DNA of 15,492 bases from a bacterium (GTDB taxonomy: Bacteria; Patescibacteriota; UBA1384; XYA2-FULL-43-10; 1-14-0-10-43-13). Each line of letters starts with the position of its first letter. Position 1 is the stretch's first letter. This document shows positions 1 through 5,750 of the stretch, piece by piece. Below the pieces are notes generated by a model. The model made no database searches. It was not told the DNA's origin and was given only the letters and a program-made list of their open reading frames with translations. Where the stretch lies: positions 1-15,492 of the forward strand of contig JAUSKR010000024.1 of NCBI GenBank assembly GCA_030649445.1, read 5' to 3'. Made by a program: the position numbers and the translations under genes.

Positions 1-29
1 AAAATATTAAATTTAAAAACGTTTATTAA

Positions 30-95
30 TTTTGTCATTTGGATTTTGATATTGTTTCGGATTTCGAAATTCGTGCTTCGAGTTTTTATTTTTCT
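30..95. repeat. AT-rich intergenic lead-in with iterated CPR-type motif
   Basis: This leader before the first gene is AT-rich and holds a run of TTTCGGATTTCGAAATTCG-like motifs around 54-85. The same motif on the opposite strand (CGAAATCCGAAATCC) recurs inside gltX near 4540-4590, so it belongs to a dispersed iterated family. I see no convincing promoter or gene before 98. Confidence 0.4.
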
Positions 96-136
96 TCGTG
101 ACAAAACTAAACAATTGTGTTAAAGTAAACAGACTT

Positions 137-1492
137 ATGAATATACTTCAAACCAAAAAATATGCTTTTGTTTTAGGTCGCGAGAGAGATCTATGTTTGG
201 CTGAACTGAGAGCAACTCTGAACCGTTTTGGTTTTTGTTTCGATGATTTAATTCTATCCGACAATGTGGCTTTTATCAATCTCGACTCTGACCCGCGGAA
301 GTTAATTGATATTTTGGGCGGAACAACTAAGATTTTTGAAATTATTGAGCCCAGTGTCATTCTGAGCAGAGCGAAGAATCTCGGAGATCCTTCGGCTGTG
401 CCTCAGGATGACAAACTCCCTGAGCTGAGGGATACAATTAAATATTTAATTCTCGACCGTGCCAAATCAGTCTCGGGCAAATTCAATTTTGGTTTTTCTG
501 CTTACGGCCGGCACCGGGCTGATTCCCTGAATCCATTGGGGCTGAACATTAAAAAAGACCTGAAAGACCGTCTCTCGCTTCGATTTATTGCCATCAAAGA
601 AAAAGAGCTCTCAACAATAGTTTCTTCGAAAAATAATCTGGCAACCGCGGGGCTTGAGCTCGGATTTTTCAATGACCAAATTGGCATTTTGATTGCCGTG
701 ACTGATCCGGAGGCCTGGTCTGAGCGGGACTATGGCAAACCGAGAGGAGATAAATTCTCCGGCATGGTGCCGCCAAAGCTCGCTCGTGCGATGGTGAACA
801 TCGCACTCGGCTCACGTCTAGAGGCCGACGGTAACGAAACCCGTATCGGTAACGTCGAACGGTCACGTGACCGAACATCGAATGACGAAACGGGCATCGT
901 TACCGATAAACGACGGACGAGTCTTGTCGTTGATCCCTTCTGTGGTTCCGGTAATATTCTTCTCGAAGCGATGATGCTTGGGTGCGATGTACTCGGTTCC
1001 GACGTCTCAGAAAAGGCGGTGAACGATTCGAGAGAAAATGTAGAATGGCTACTTAAAGTACACAGTACACAGTCCTCAGTACACAGGAATTACCAAATTG
1101 TTCAGGCAGATGCCACCACTTCTAAATTTACTGAGTACTGCGAACTGAGTACTGAGAACTACGATGACTTCGTCATCGTTTGTGAGCCTTATCTTGGCGA
1201 ACCGAAAAAATATCTATCATCGATGAAGGCAGTTCGAGGCGAGTACGAAAAAATTCGCGATCTTTACATTAAGTTTCTTGCGAATATCTTTAAACTTTCA
1301 ACTTTAAACTTTCAACTAACTTTGTGCCTCGTCTTTCCCCTCGTCGAAACGGTCGAAAAAATAAAGTTCAGCTTGTATTCTGAGAGTGTTGACGAAATCA
1401 AAAAAATTGGTTATACTGAGCTAGCTAAACCTCTTGTTTACGGGAGAGACTATCAAATTGTTAAAAGAGAAATTGTTCTTTTAACAATTTGA
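137..1492 (+). CDS. THUMP/Trm11-like RNA methyltransferase (UPF0020 family)
   Basis: This is a predicted SAM-dependent RNA (tRNA or rRNA guanine-N2 type) methyltransferase of about 451 residues. The N-terminal part (YAFVLGRERDLCLAELRATL) matches the opening of Trm11-like proteins. The SAM-binding motif DPFCGSGN begins at about residue 266. The catalytic motif IV is EPYLG at about residue 350, where most relatives have (D/N)PPYG. A GTG at 98 in the same frame would add 13 residues, but those lie beside repeat DNA. The ATG at 137 starts at MNILQTKKYAFVLG, which fits the family better. There is no clear ribosome binding site. The reading frame carries at least four repeat-derived stretches: 356-412, 811-911, 1058-1160 and 1290-1316. 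All of them keep frame and fall between conserved blocks, so the gene is probably functional. The exact substrate cannot be read from sequence. Confidence 0.85.
   Translation: MNILQTKKYAFVLGRERDLCLAELRATLNRFGFCFDDLILSDNVAFINLDSDPRKLIDILGGTTKIFEIIEPSVILSRAKNLGDPSAVPQDDKLPELRDTIKYLILDRAKSVSGKFNFGFSAYGRHRADSLNPLGLNIKKDLKDRLSLRFIAIKEKELSTIVSSKNNLATAGLELGFFNDQIGILIAVTDPEAWSERDYGKPRGDKFSGMVPPKLARAMVNIALGSRLEADGNETRIGNVERSRDRTSNDETGIVTDKRRTSLVVDPFCGSGNILLEAMMLGCDVLGSDVSEKAVNDSRENVEWLLKVHSTQSSVHRNYQIVQADATTSKFTEYCELSTENYDDFVIVCEPYLGEPKKYLSSMKAVRGEYEKIRDLYIKFLANIFKLSTLNFQLTLCLVFPLVETVEKIKFSLYSESVDEIKKIGYTELAKPLVYGRDYQIVKREIVLLTI
356..412. repeat. GTCATTCTGAG palindromic repeat, copy inside methyltransferase
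   Basis: The 57 bp begin GTCATTCTGAGC and end CTCAGGATGAC, forming an imperfect inverted repeat with inner GAAGAATCTC/GAGATCCTTC arms. Further copies are at 2487-2542 and 3078-3143. Here it is read through in frame and encodes about 19 residues (near VILSRAKNLGDPS) between the N-terminal block and the next conserved stretch. Confidence 0.85.
811..911. repeat. CGGTAACGA palindromic repeat, copy inside methyltransferase
   Basis: This near-palindrome is centred on a perfect CGGTCACGTGACCG (860-873). Its outer arms are CGGTAACGA (829-837) and TCGTTACCG (897-905). It shares CTCACGTCTAG, CGGTAACGA, CCCGTATCG, GGTCACGT and TCGTTACCG with an intergenic copy at 13224-13320. It is translated as about 33 extra residues immediately before the SAM motif, where relatives normally have only a short linker. 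Confidence 0.85.
1058..1160. repeat. Iterated GTACACAGT / ACTGAGTACTG motifs inside methyltransferase
   Basis: Positions 1058-1087 are built from GTACACAGT-like units, and 1129-1160 from ACTGAGTACTG-like units that are similar in inverted sense. Both are translated in frame (near VHSTQSSVH and EYCELSTEN). They flank the short conserved stretch QIVQADAT. Confidence 0.7.
1290..1316. repeat. TTTAAACTTTCAAC iterated repeat inside methyltransferase
   Basis: Two tandem TTTAAACTTTCAAC units are translated as KLSTLNFQL. The same motif is present in the glycosyltransferase gene at 10739-10773. Confidence 0.7.
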
Positions 1493-1634
1493 AATAACCA
1501 AGTAACAAGAAACAATAACCAAATAAATTCCAATATCCAACACCCAAGAATCCAAATATTTGATAATTGAAAATTTGTAAATTGAATATTTTTGTATCTT
1601 GTATCTTGTATCTTGGTGTTTGGTGATTATTTCC
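1493..1634. repeat. Intergenic iterated repeats before rpmA
   Basis: The gap holds AATAACCAAGTAACAAG-type motifs (1492-1530) and three tandem TTGTATC units (about 1592-1612). The reverse complement of the latter family lies inside gltX at 4772-4805. No recognisable promoter was found. Confidence 0.5.
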
Positions 1635-1645
1635 GAAGGAAATCT

Positions 1646-1942
1646 ATGGCCCATAAAAAAGCTGCTGGCAGTACTAGACTTGGCCGCGATTCCGTCGCCA
1701 AACGGCTTGGTGTCAAGATTTTCGGTGACCAAAAAGTTGTTGCCGGCAACATTATCGTCCGCCAGCACGGCACCAAATTCCACCCCGGGCTAAATGTCGG
1801 CATGGGCAATGATTACACTCTTTACGCCCTGAAAGATGGTCTGGTCAAATTTCAAGAAAAGAAAGTGACAGCATTTACTGGCAACAAAGACAAAAGAATG
1901 TTTGTTCACGTTATGGAAGCTAGTAAGCCTGTAAGCGAATAA
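1646..1942 (+). CDS. rpmA: 50S ribosomal protein L27
   Basis: L27 of the large ribosomal subunit, whose N-terminus reaches towards the peptidyl-transferase centre. The protein has 98 residues and opens MAHKKAAGSTRLGRD with the conserved GQKVVAGNI-like block (here GDQKVVAGNIIVRQHGTKFH) and GLNVGMGNDYTL. The start at 1646 is fixed by this opening and by a GAAGGA Shine-Dalgarno at 1635-1640. The protein has no N-terminal extension of the Firmicutes kind. It runs roughly ten residues longer than common L27 at the C-terminus. The last residues (ASKPVSE) are written by iterated TAAGC repeat DNA that continues past the stop. It lies 26 nt upstream of rplS on the same strand, so the two are probably co-transcribed. 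Confidence 0.97.
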   Translation: MAHKKAAGSTRLGRDSVAKRLGVKIFGDQKVVAGNIIVRQHGTKFHPGLNVGMGNDYTLYALKDGLVKFQEKKVTAFTGNKDKRMFVHVMEASKPVSE

Positions 1943-1962
1943 GCTTATAAGCTTAAAAGCTG
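1923..1962. repeat. TAAGC iterated repeat spanning the rpmA stop
   Basis: Several TAAGC(C/G/T) units, including the inverted AGCTTATAAGCT, cover the end of rpmA and most of the gap to rplS. The last codons and stop of rpmA therefore come from repeat DNA. Confidence 0.55.
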
Positions 1963-1968
1963 AAAACT

Positions 1969-2478
1969 ATGGAATCTATACTTACAAAATATGCCAAGAA
2001 GAATGTCCCGGAAATCAAGTCCGGCGACACTGTCAAAGTCTCCGTCAAGGTCCGTGAAGGTGCCAAAGAGAGAATTCAGGCCTTTGAGGGCTTGGTTATC
2101 GCAGTTCAGCACGGAAAAGGTCTGGACGGCAGTTTTACGGTCCGCAAGGAGTCCTTCGGCATCGGCGTCGAGCGGGTTTTTCCACTTCACAGTCCAAGGA
2201 TCGTTAAAATTGAAAGAATTAAGCAATCCAAAGTCCGGCAGAGCAAACTCTACTATATGCGTGAACTGACTGGTAAACATGCTCGGTTGAAAGATCTAAA
2301 CCGCGACCATGTTGTTTGGGAAGAAAAAGGTGCTGAAGAGGAGTTAGCCAAGATCGAAGAGGAAAAAGCTGCCATGGCTGAAGCCGCCGCCGCCAAGAAA
2401 GCGGCTGAAGAAGCCGCCAACGAAGCCAAAGTCGCCGCCCTCGCTGGTGATAGAGTTGTTGAGGAAGATAAAAAATAA
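1969..2478 (+). CDS. rplS: 50S ribosomal protein L19
   Basis: L19 lies at the 30S-50S interface. Residues 1-115 cover the usual whole protein: the KSGDTVKVSVKVREG block, RIQAFEGLVIA, SFTVRKESFGIGVERVFPLHSP and KVRQSKLYYMRELTGK. The protein continues to 169 residues with an Ala/Glu/Lys-rich tail from about 118 on (EELAKIEEEKAAMAEAAAAK) that should form a charged helix or coiled coil and is not part of classical L19. The ATG at 1969 is supported by the family N-terminus. In many bacteria rplS sits close to rnhB and yraN. Here yraN is the next conserved gene, separated by a GC-rich cassette and a MITE-like element. Confidence 0.97.
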   Translation: MESILTKYAKKNVPEIKSGDTVKVSVKVREGAKERIQAFEGLVIAVQHGKGLDGSFTVRKESFGIGVERVFPLHSPRIVKIERIKQSKVRQSKLYYMRELTGKHARLKDLNRDHVVWEEKGAEEELAKIEEEKAAMAEAAAAKKAAEEAANEAKVAALAGDRVVEEDKK

Positions 2479-2486
2479 ACATATTT

Positions 2487-2542
2487 GTCATCCTGAGTGA
2501 AACGAAGGATCTCCAGAGATTCTTCACTACGCTCAGAATGAC
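2487..2542. repeat. GTCATTCTGAG palindromic repeat, intergenic copy
   Basis: This 56-bp inverted repeat begins GTCATCCTGAG and ends CTCAGAATGAC, with inner GAAGGATCTC and GAGATTCTTC arms. It lies 8 bp after the rplS stop and could act as a transcript-end hairpin. It is the same family as 356-412 and 3078-3143. Confidence 0.85.
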
Positions 2543-2615
2543 ACTCAGAACATCAACATAGAAGAATGCCTTGTCGGAATGACAGGGTATTTTTGTGCTT
2601 GTCATGCTCAAAGTA

Positions 2616-2644
2616 TTGACATACACAATATAGTATGTTTTAAT
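2616..2644 (+). promoter_or_regulatory. Sigma70-type promoter of GC-rich cassette 1
   Basis: A TTGACA at 2616-2621 is followed after 17 bp by TTTAAT at 2639-2644 (TAATAT at 2641 is an alternative). It lies in an AT-rich stretch just upstream of the GC-rich gene at 2693. Confidence 0.6.
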
Positions 2645-2658
2645 ATAAGAAGCTCAGA

Positions 2659-2694
2659 TGAGCGGGAGACGACGATTGAGCGGGAGACGACGAT
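2659..2694 (+). repeat. 18-bp perfect tandem duplication carrying the ribosome binding site
   Basis: TGAGCGGGAGACGACGAT occurs twice back to back (2659-2676 and 2677-2694). Each unit contains CGGGAG. The second copy ends in the first two bases of the ATG at 2693, and its GGGAG (2682-2686) sits 6 nt before that start. The first copy is followed by TTG instead. Confidence 0.85.
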
Positions 2695-2926
2695 GCCCCT
2701 CGGTTTGACCCAGGAAGACTTGGATCTGATGGAACCACTCGGGACGTCCTCGGAAGACGTTCTCGAGCCGGACCCGGCCGAGGTAACCTGGACGGTCGCG
2801 GATACTCGTGACCTGATCGACGTGATCGGGCAAATGCTGCTTCCACGTAGCCAGCCGCACCGGATTGGGGGCGGCGAGAGGCTGATTCGGTACGGAACGG
2901 GGAGAGACCGTGGAGATAGGCTGTGA
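2693..2926 (+). CDS. Hypothetical protein in GC-rich cassette 1
   Basis: An unrecognised 77-residue protein beginning MPLGLTQEDLDLMEPLG. The first half is acidic (several Asp/Glu up to about residue 45). The last third is Arg- and Gly-rich (RIGGGERLIRYGTGRDRGDR). There is no signal peptide or membrane segment. The start at 2693 is chosen for its GGGAG site at 6-nt spacing. The gene is much more GC-rich than its neighbours, has its own TTGACA promoter and ends 20 nt before a strong hairpin, so it looks like an independent, transferred unit dropped between rplS and yraN. No homology is claimed. Composition and the good initiation site argue for a real gene, but its small size leaves doubt. Confidence 0.6.
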   Translation: MPLGLTQEDLDLMEPLGTSSEDVLEPDPAEVTWTVADTRDLIDVIGQMLLPRSQPHRIGGGERLIRYGTGRDRGDRL

Positions 2927-2945
2927 GCCGTCTCCAAGTGCAGAT

Positions 2946-2977
2946 CCATACCGCGGCGGCTGTCCGCTGCGGTATGG
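2946..2977 (+). terminator. 14-bp GC-rich hairpin after cassette 1
   Basis: CCATACCGCGGCGG (2946-2959) pairs with CCGCTGCGGTATGG (2964-2977) around a 4-nt loop, with only one G-U pair. There is no T-run directly after it, so it is a hairpin 3' end rather than a classical intrinsic terminator. Confidence 0.6.
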
Positions 2978-3000
2978 ACTCAACTAAACTTAAATAAAAC

Positions 3001-3035
3001 AACGTCTGATTGATCTCAGAGCGTTTTTTGTTTTT
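3001..3035 (+). terminator. Intrinsic terminator
   Basis: AACGTCTGA pairs with TCAGAGCGTT (one bulge) around a 6-nt loop, followed by TTTTTTGTTTTT. It would end transcripts from rplS and cassette 1 before yraN. Confidence 0.65.
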
Positions 3036-3049
3036 GTGAGCCATAATTT

Positions 3050-3160
3050 ACCACTGTTGCGTAATTATGATCGAAGTGTCATTCTGAGGCAACGAAGAAT
3101 CTCCTAGATCCTTCGCCTCCAAGTCACATCGGCTCAGGATGACAATTACGCAACAGTGGT
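3050..3160. mobile_element. 111-bp MITE-like element with 17-bp TIRs and 7-bp target duplication
   Basis: Perfect terminal inverted repeats ACCACTGTTGCGTAATT (3050-3066) and AATTACGCAACAGTGGT (3144-3160) enclose a copy of the GTCATTCTGAG palindrome (3078-3143). The element is flanked on both sides by the direct repeat ATAATTT (3043-3049 and 3161-3167), as expected for a target-site duplication. It encodes nothing and must have moved with a transposase supplied elsewhere, if at all. Confidence 0.85.
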
Positions 3161-3165
3161 ATAAT
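3157..3165 (+). promoter_or_regulatory. Extended -10 promoter formed by MITE end plus target duplication
   Basis: TGGTATAAT is an extended -10 (TGN-TATAAT). TGGT comes from the terminal repeat and ATAAT from the target duplication. No good -35 lies 17 bp upstream. It would start transcripts about 10 nt before the yraN ATG at 3182, giving a nearly leaderless message. Confidence 0.5.
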
Positions 3166-3181
3166 TTGCTAATATTAGTCC

Positions 3182-3547
3182 ATGGCTTTTGATAAAACCA
3201 AAAACAAACTGACTGGTGGGGAAGGGGAAGAGATTGCGGCACTATACCTCGAACAAAAAGGGTATAAAATTATTGACCGCAATGTCGAATTTCCTTTTGG
3301 TGAAATTGATATTTTAGCACGAACAAGAAAAATAATCGTCATTGTCGAAGTCAAAACGGTCCGTGGCGGGGGATTTGGTGAAGCGGTTGATCTAGTCAGA
3401 TTTGCCAAACAGAAAAAGTTAAAGTTGCTGGCTCGAGCTATTGAGCAACAATATCCTGATAAAACCATTCGAATTGATGTGGTTGGAGTTGATCTCACTT
3501 GTAGCGAGCCAAAAATTGAGCATCTGGAATCAGCGGTTGAGGGCTGA
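3182..3547 (+). CDS. yraN: YraN/UPF0102 family nuclease-fold protein
   Basis: A 121-residue member of UPF0102, small proteins with a restriction-endonuclease-like fold and unsettled function. The family signature is complete. G13-E-G-E-E leads into AALYLEQKGYKIIDRN. The nuclease-fold core is FGEIDILAR (Asp in the GEID motif) followed by IIVIVEVKT (Glu and Lys of the ExK motif). AKQKKLKLLARA matches the usual helix after it. The length is typical. It starts at the ATG at 3182, without a visible Shine-Dalgarno, close to an extended -10 element made by the adjacent MITE. It precedes gltX by 24 nt and is probably co-transcribed with it. Confidence 0.92.
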   Translation: MAFDKTKNKLTGGEGEEIAALYLEQKGYKIIDRNVEFPFGEIDILARTRKIIVIVEVKTVRGGGFGEAVDLVRFAKQKKLKLLARAIEQQYPDKTIRIDVVGVDLTCSEPKIEHLESAVEG

Positions 3548-3571
3548 AAAGAATTGTGTTAGATTGTGATT

Positions 3572-5005
3572 ATGGATAAAAAACCAATTATAACCAGATT
3601 CGCGCCAAGTCCGACAGGGGAGTTACATATCGGCGGAGCTCGTACGGCTCTTTTTGAATATCTGTTTGCCAAGCATTTAGGCGGTGAATTCCTGTTGCGG
3701 ATCGAGGACACAGATCGGGCTAGGTTTGTCGAGGGCTCGGTCGAACGCATCATCGAGTCGCTTTCTTGGCTTGGGCTAGGGCCGGACAATATTGACCTTA
3801 TCCCGCTTCAGTCTGATCGCATTGAAACTTACAAGAAACATGCCTTTGATTTGGTCAAGGCCGGCCACGCTTATGTCTGCACCTGCGCTAAGGAAAGACT
3901 AGAAGAGGTCAGACACGACTTGGAAAAAGTCGGCCAGCCGCCACATTACGATCGGCATTGTCGCATCGATGGTTTCGAGTTTAAGGATCTGACTGAGGGT
4001 TGCTATGTTATCCGGATGAAGATGCCGCGAGAGGGCAGACAAATTGTTCATGACCTGATTCGAGGTGATGTTGAGTTTGATCTATCACTTCTTGATGATC
4101 AAATTATCCTCAAGTCTGACGGCTTTCCGACCTATCACCTCGCCTCTGTCGTCGACGATCACGAAGCGGAAATTACTCATGTCATTCGGGCAGAGGAGTG
4201 GCTTTCGTCTACACCAAAACACTTGGTTTTGTATGAAATGTTCGGCTGGACAGCGCCTGAGTTTGCTCATTTGCCGATGGTTTTGGCACCGGATCGGACG
4301 AAATTGTCCAAACGTCACGGCGCCACTAGTGTTGAGGAGTACAAAAAACTAGGTTATTTGCCGGAAGCAATTATCAATTTTCTCGCTCTGATGGGCTGGA
4401 ATCCCAAGACTGAGCGGGAGTTTTTTACTCTTGATGAATTAATTGCTGAATTCAGAATCGAAAATATCAATAAAGCACCGGCGATCTTTAATATTGAAAA
4501 ACTGAATAATATAAACGAGCATTACATCGTTGAGGAAATCCGAAATCCCTGCCTTGCCGGCAGGCAGGCGAAATCCGAAATCCGAAACAAATTCAAAAAC
4601 TTCAAATTGGAAAATATTTCAAACGGAGAACTGGAATTAATTGGGCGCGGGGGGTACAAGACGCTTAAGGAAGCGGCGGAATATATTTCGAAATTGCGGC
4701 AAATGCCAGATTATAAAGCTGAATTGTTAATTTTCAAAAAATCAAGCAAACCGAATACATTGAAAGGTTTGCAAGATACAAGAAACAAGGTACAAGATAC
4801 AAAAGATTGGAATATTGAAACAATGCAACAATTACTCGCCGATGTGGTCTCAGAAGGCGGGTTCAACAATGGCGATGTTTTCTGGCCGATCCGCGTCGCC
4901 CTTTCCGGCGAAGAAAAATCACCCTCGCCGGTCGAGTTGGCAGTGGCGTTGGGCAAAGAGAAAACTCTCGAGCGGATTGAAAAAGCGATTTCCGAATTGA
5001 ACTAA
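3572..5005 (+). CDS. gltX: Glutamyl-tRNA synthetase
   Basis: A class I aminoacyl-tRNA synthetase that charges tRNA-Glu. The predicted length is 477 residues from the ATG at 3572; a GTG two codons earlier is less likely. The Rossmann-fold HIGH motif is seen as FAPSPTGELHIGGART (H19-I-G-G) and the KMSKS loop as KLSKR at 244-248. RIEDTD and the catalytic-domain text DHEAEITHVIRAEEWLSSTPKH are typical. The C-terminal anticodon-binding region is recognisable (FWPIRVALSGEEKSPSP and ERIEKAI near the end). It carries two repeat-derived in-frame stretches: 4536-4600 (about residues 322-343) and 4772-4805 (about 401-412). The stop TAA at 5003-5005 overlaps the stop of the convergent PIN gene. Most organisms have one gltX, so this is presumably functional. 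Confidence 0.97.
   Translation: MDKKPIITRFAPSPTGELHIGGARTALFEYLFAKHLGGEFLLRIEDTDRARFVEGSVERIIESLSWLGLGPDNIDLIPLQSDRIETYKKHAFDLVKAGHAYVCTCAKERLEEVRHDLEKVGQPPHYDRHCRIDGFEFKDLTEGCYVIRMKMPREGRQIVHDLIRGDVEFDLSLLDDQIILKSDGFPTYHLASVVDDHEAEITHVIRAEEWLSSTPKHLVLYEMFGWTAPEFAHLPMVLAPDRTKLSKRHGATSVEEYKKLGYLPEAIINFLALMGWNPKTEREFFTLDELIAEFRIENINKAPAIFNIEKLNNINEHYIVEEIRNPCLAGRQAKSEIRNKFKNFKLENISNGELELIGRGGYKTLKEAAEYISKLRQMPDYKAELLIFKKSSKPNTLKGLQDTRNKVQDTKDWNIETMQQLLADVVSEGGFNNGDVFWPIRVALSGEEKSPSPVELAVALGKEKTLERIEKAISELN
4536..4600. repeat. CGAAATCC iterated repeat with nested CTGCC/GGCAG palindrome, inside gltX
   Basis: Tandem GAAATCC units lie on either side of a nested palindrome-like segment CCTGCCTTGCCGGCAGG (about 4549-4565). 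The whole block is in frame and encodes the stretch around EIRNPCLAGRQAKSEIRN, which does not resemble glutamyl-tRNA synthetase. Confidence 0.75.
4772..4805. repeat. CAAGATACAAG iterated repeat inside gltX
   Basis: CAAGATACAAGAAACAAGGT and a further CAAGATACAAA are read in frame as LQDTRNKVQDTK. The family is the reverse complement of the TTGTATC units before rpmA. Confidence 0.7.
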
Positions 5006-5418
5006 TTTTCTGACTGATTTAATTCGTCGAGAAAATCCGCGGCGTTAATTATTTTGGTTTCGCCAATTTTCCCCAGCGGCAAAATATGTTTTTTGTCGCC
5101 GGTCACGAGGTAATCAGCTTTCGCCGACAAGGCACATTCCAAAATACGATTATCGTCTGCCTTGGCTTTGATGGCATCGACCTGTTTATCAGGCTCGATA
5201 ATCTGAACAAACTTTAATATTTCAATGATAATTTTGTCGACCGTCTTTTGACTGTAACCAAATTTAGAGACAAAAATGCGCTCGATTTCGGCAATGATAA
5301 AATCACTGCAATAGATCTCGAATTTTCCCTTTTTTGCTAAATCCAAAATCAGCGAAGGTTTGCTGTCCTTAAAAATTAAGCCAGACAGATAGATGTTAGT
5401 GTCGAGAACAACTTTCAT
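5002..5418 (-). CDS. PIN-domain toxin (putative ribonuclease)
   Basis: A 138-residue PIN-fold protein of the type paired with small antitoxins, expected to cleave RNA with Mg2+ or Mn2+. Acidic active-site positions are visible: D6 in VVLDTN, the Glu in IIAEIERI, and the Asp pair in KADDNRILECA, followed by DYLVTGDKKHI. The length and C-terminal pattern fit the TIGR00305-type toxin group. It starts at 5418, sharing one base with the antitoxin stop (TAATG), so the two are translationally coupled. Its TAG stop overlaps the gltX TAA on the other strand, with the genes convergent. The role as toxin is inferred from the pair; the RNA target is unknown. Confidence 0.9.
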   Translation of the reverse strand: MKVVLDTNIYLSGLIFKDSKPSLILDLAKKGKFEIYCSDFIIAEIERIFVSKFGYSQKTVDKIIIEILKFVQIIEPDKQVDAIKAKADDNRILECALSAKADYLVTGDKKHILPLGKIGETKIINAADFLDELNQSEN

Positions 5419-5654
5419 TATGTTCTCTCTGAATCAACCATTTTTTCGACATCATCTTCCGACTTGATGCCCAGTTTTTTAGCTTTCGTTGCGATATCGC
5501 TTTGCAAAACAGACCAGTTGCTCTTAGTTCTGATATAAAAAACCGCCGCTTCCTTCAACAGTTCAGACCGGCTGCGATATTCTTCTCTCGCTTTCTGATC
5601 AATTTCCACCAACAATTGCTCGGGCAATGAAATGTTGACAGTTTTGACTTTCAT
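5418..5654 (-). CDS. Ribbon-helix-helix (CopG-like) antitoxin
   Basis: A 78-residue protein whose N-terminal 45 residues look like a ribbon-helix-helix DNA-binding domain. A beta strand KTVNISLPEQL is followed by helices around LVEIDQKAREEY and SRSELLKEAAVFYI. The charged C-terminal tail (EDDVEKMVDSER) would bind the PIN toxin. The ATG at 5654 is preceded by AAAGGAG at 9-nt spacing, one of the better initiation sites in the window. As first gene of the pair it should repress the shared promoter (5751-5779). An inverted repeat at 5675-5695 in the leader is a candidate operator. Confidence 0.88.
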   Translation of the reverse strand: MKVKTVNISLPEQLLVEIDQKAREEYRSRSELLKEAAVFYIRTKSNWSVLQSDIATKAKKLGIKSEDDVEKMVDSERT

Positions 5655-5674
5655 ATGTTTATTCTCCTTTGGTT

Positions 5675-5695
5675 CTTCTCCTTTGTAAGGAGAAG
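5675..5695. promoter_or_regulatory. Inverted repeat in antitoxin leader (candidate operator)
   Basis: CTTCTCCTT and AAGGAGAAG form perfect 9-bp arms around TGT, 21 bp upstream of the antitoxin ATG. It could be a ribbon-helix-helix operator or an RNA hairpin near the ribosome binding site. It may equally be a copy of a dispersed hairpin repeat, so function is uncertain. Confidence 0.45.
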
Positions 5696-5750
5696 TTAGA
5701 TGAGGTTACAAATAAATGTTAATTTGAGCCGATTTCAATCATCAACAAAT

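Noticed and set aside
98..136. GTG start for the methyltransferase
   Set aside because: It would add 13 residues without family support next to repeat DNA. The ATG at 137 fits the conserved N-terminus.
2608..3044. Long minus-strand frames opposite cassette 1
   Set aside because: They are shadows in GC-rich DNA; none has a start signal, and they run through terminators and hairpins.
356..3143. The three GTCATTCTGAG repeats as a CRISPR array
   Set aside because: Copies are far apart, imperfect and palindromic over their whole length, with no regular spacers and no cas genes.
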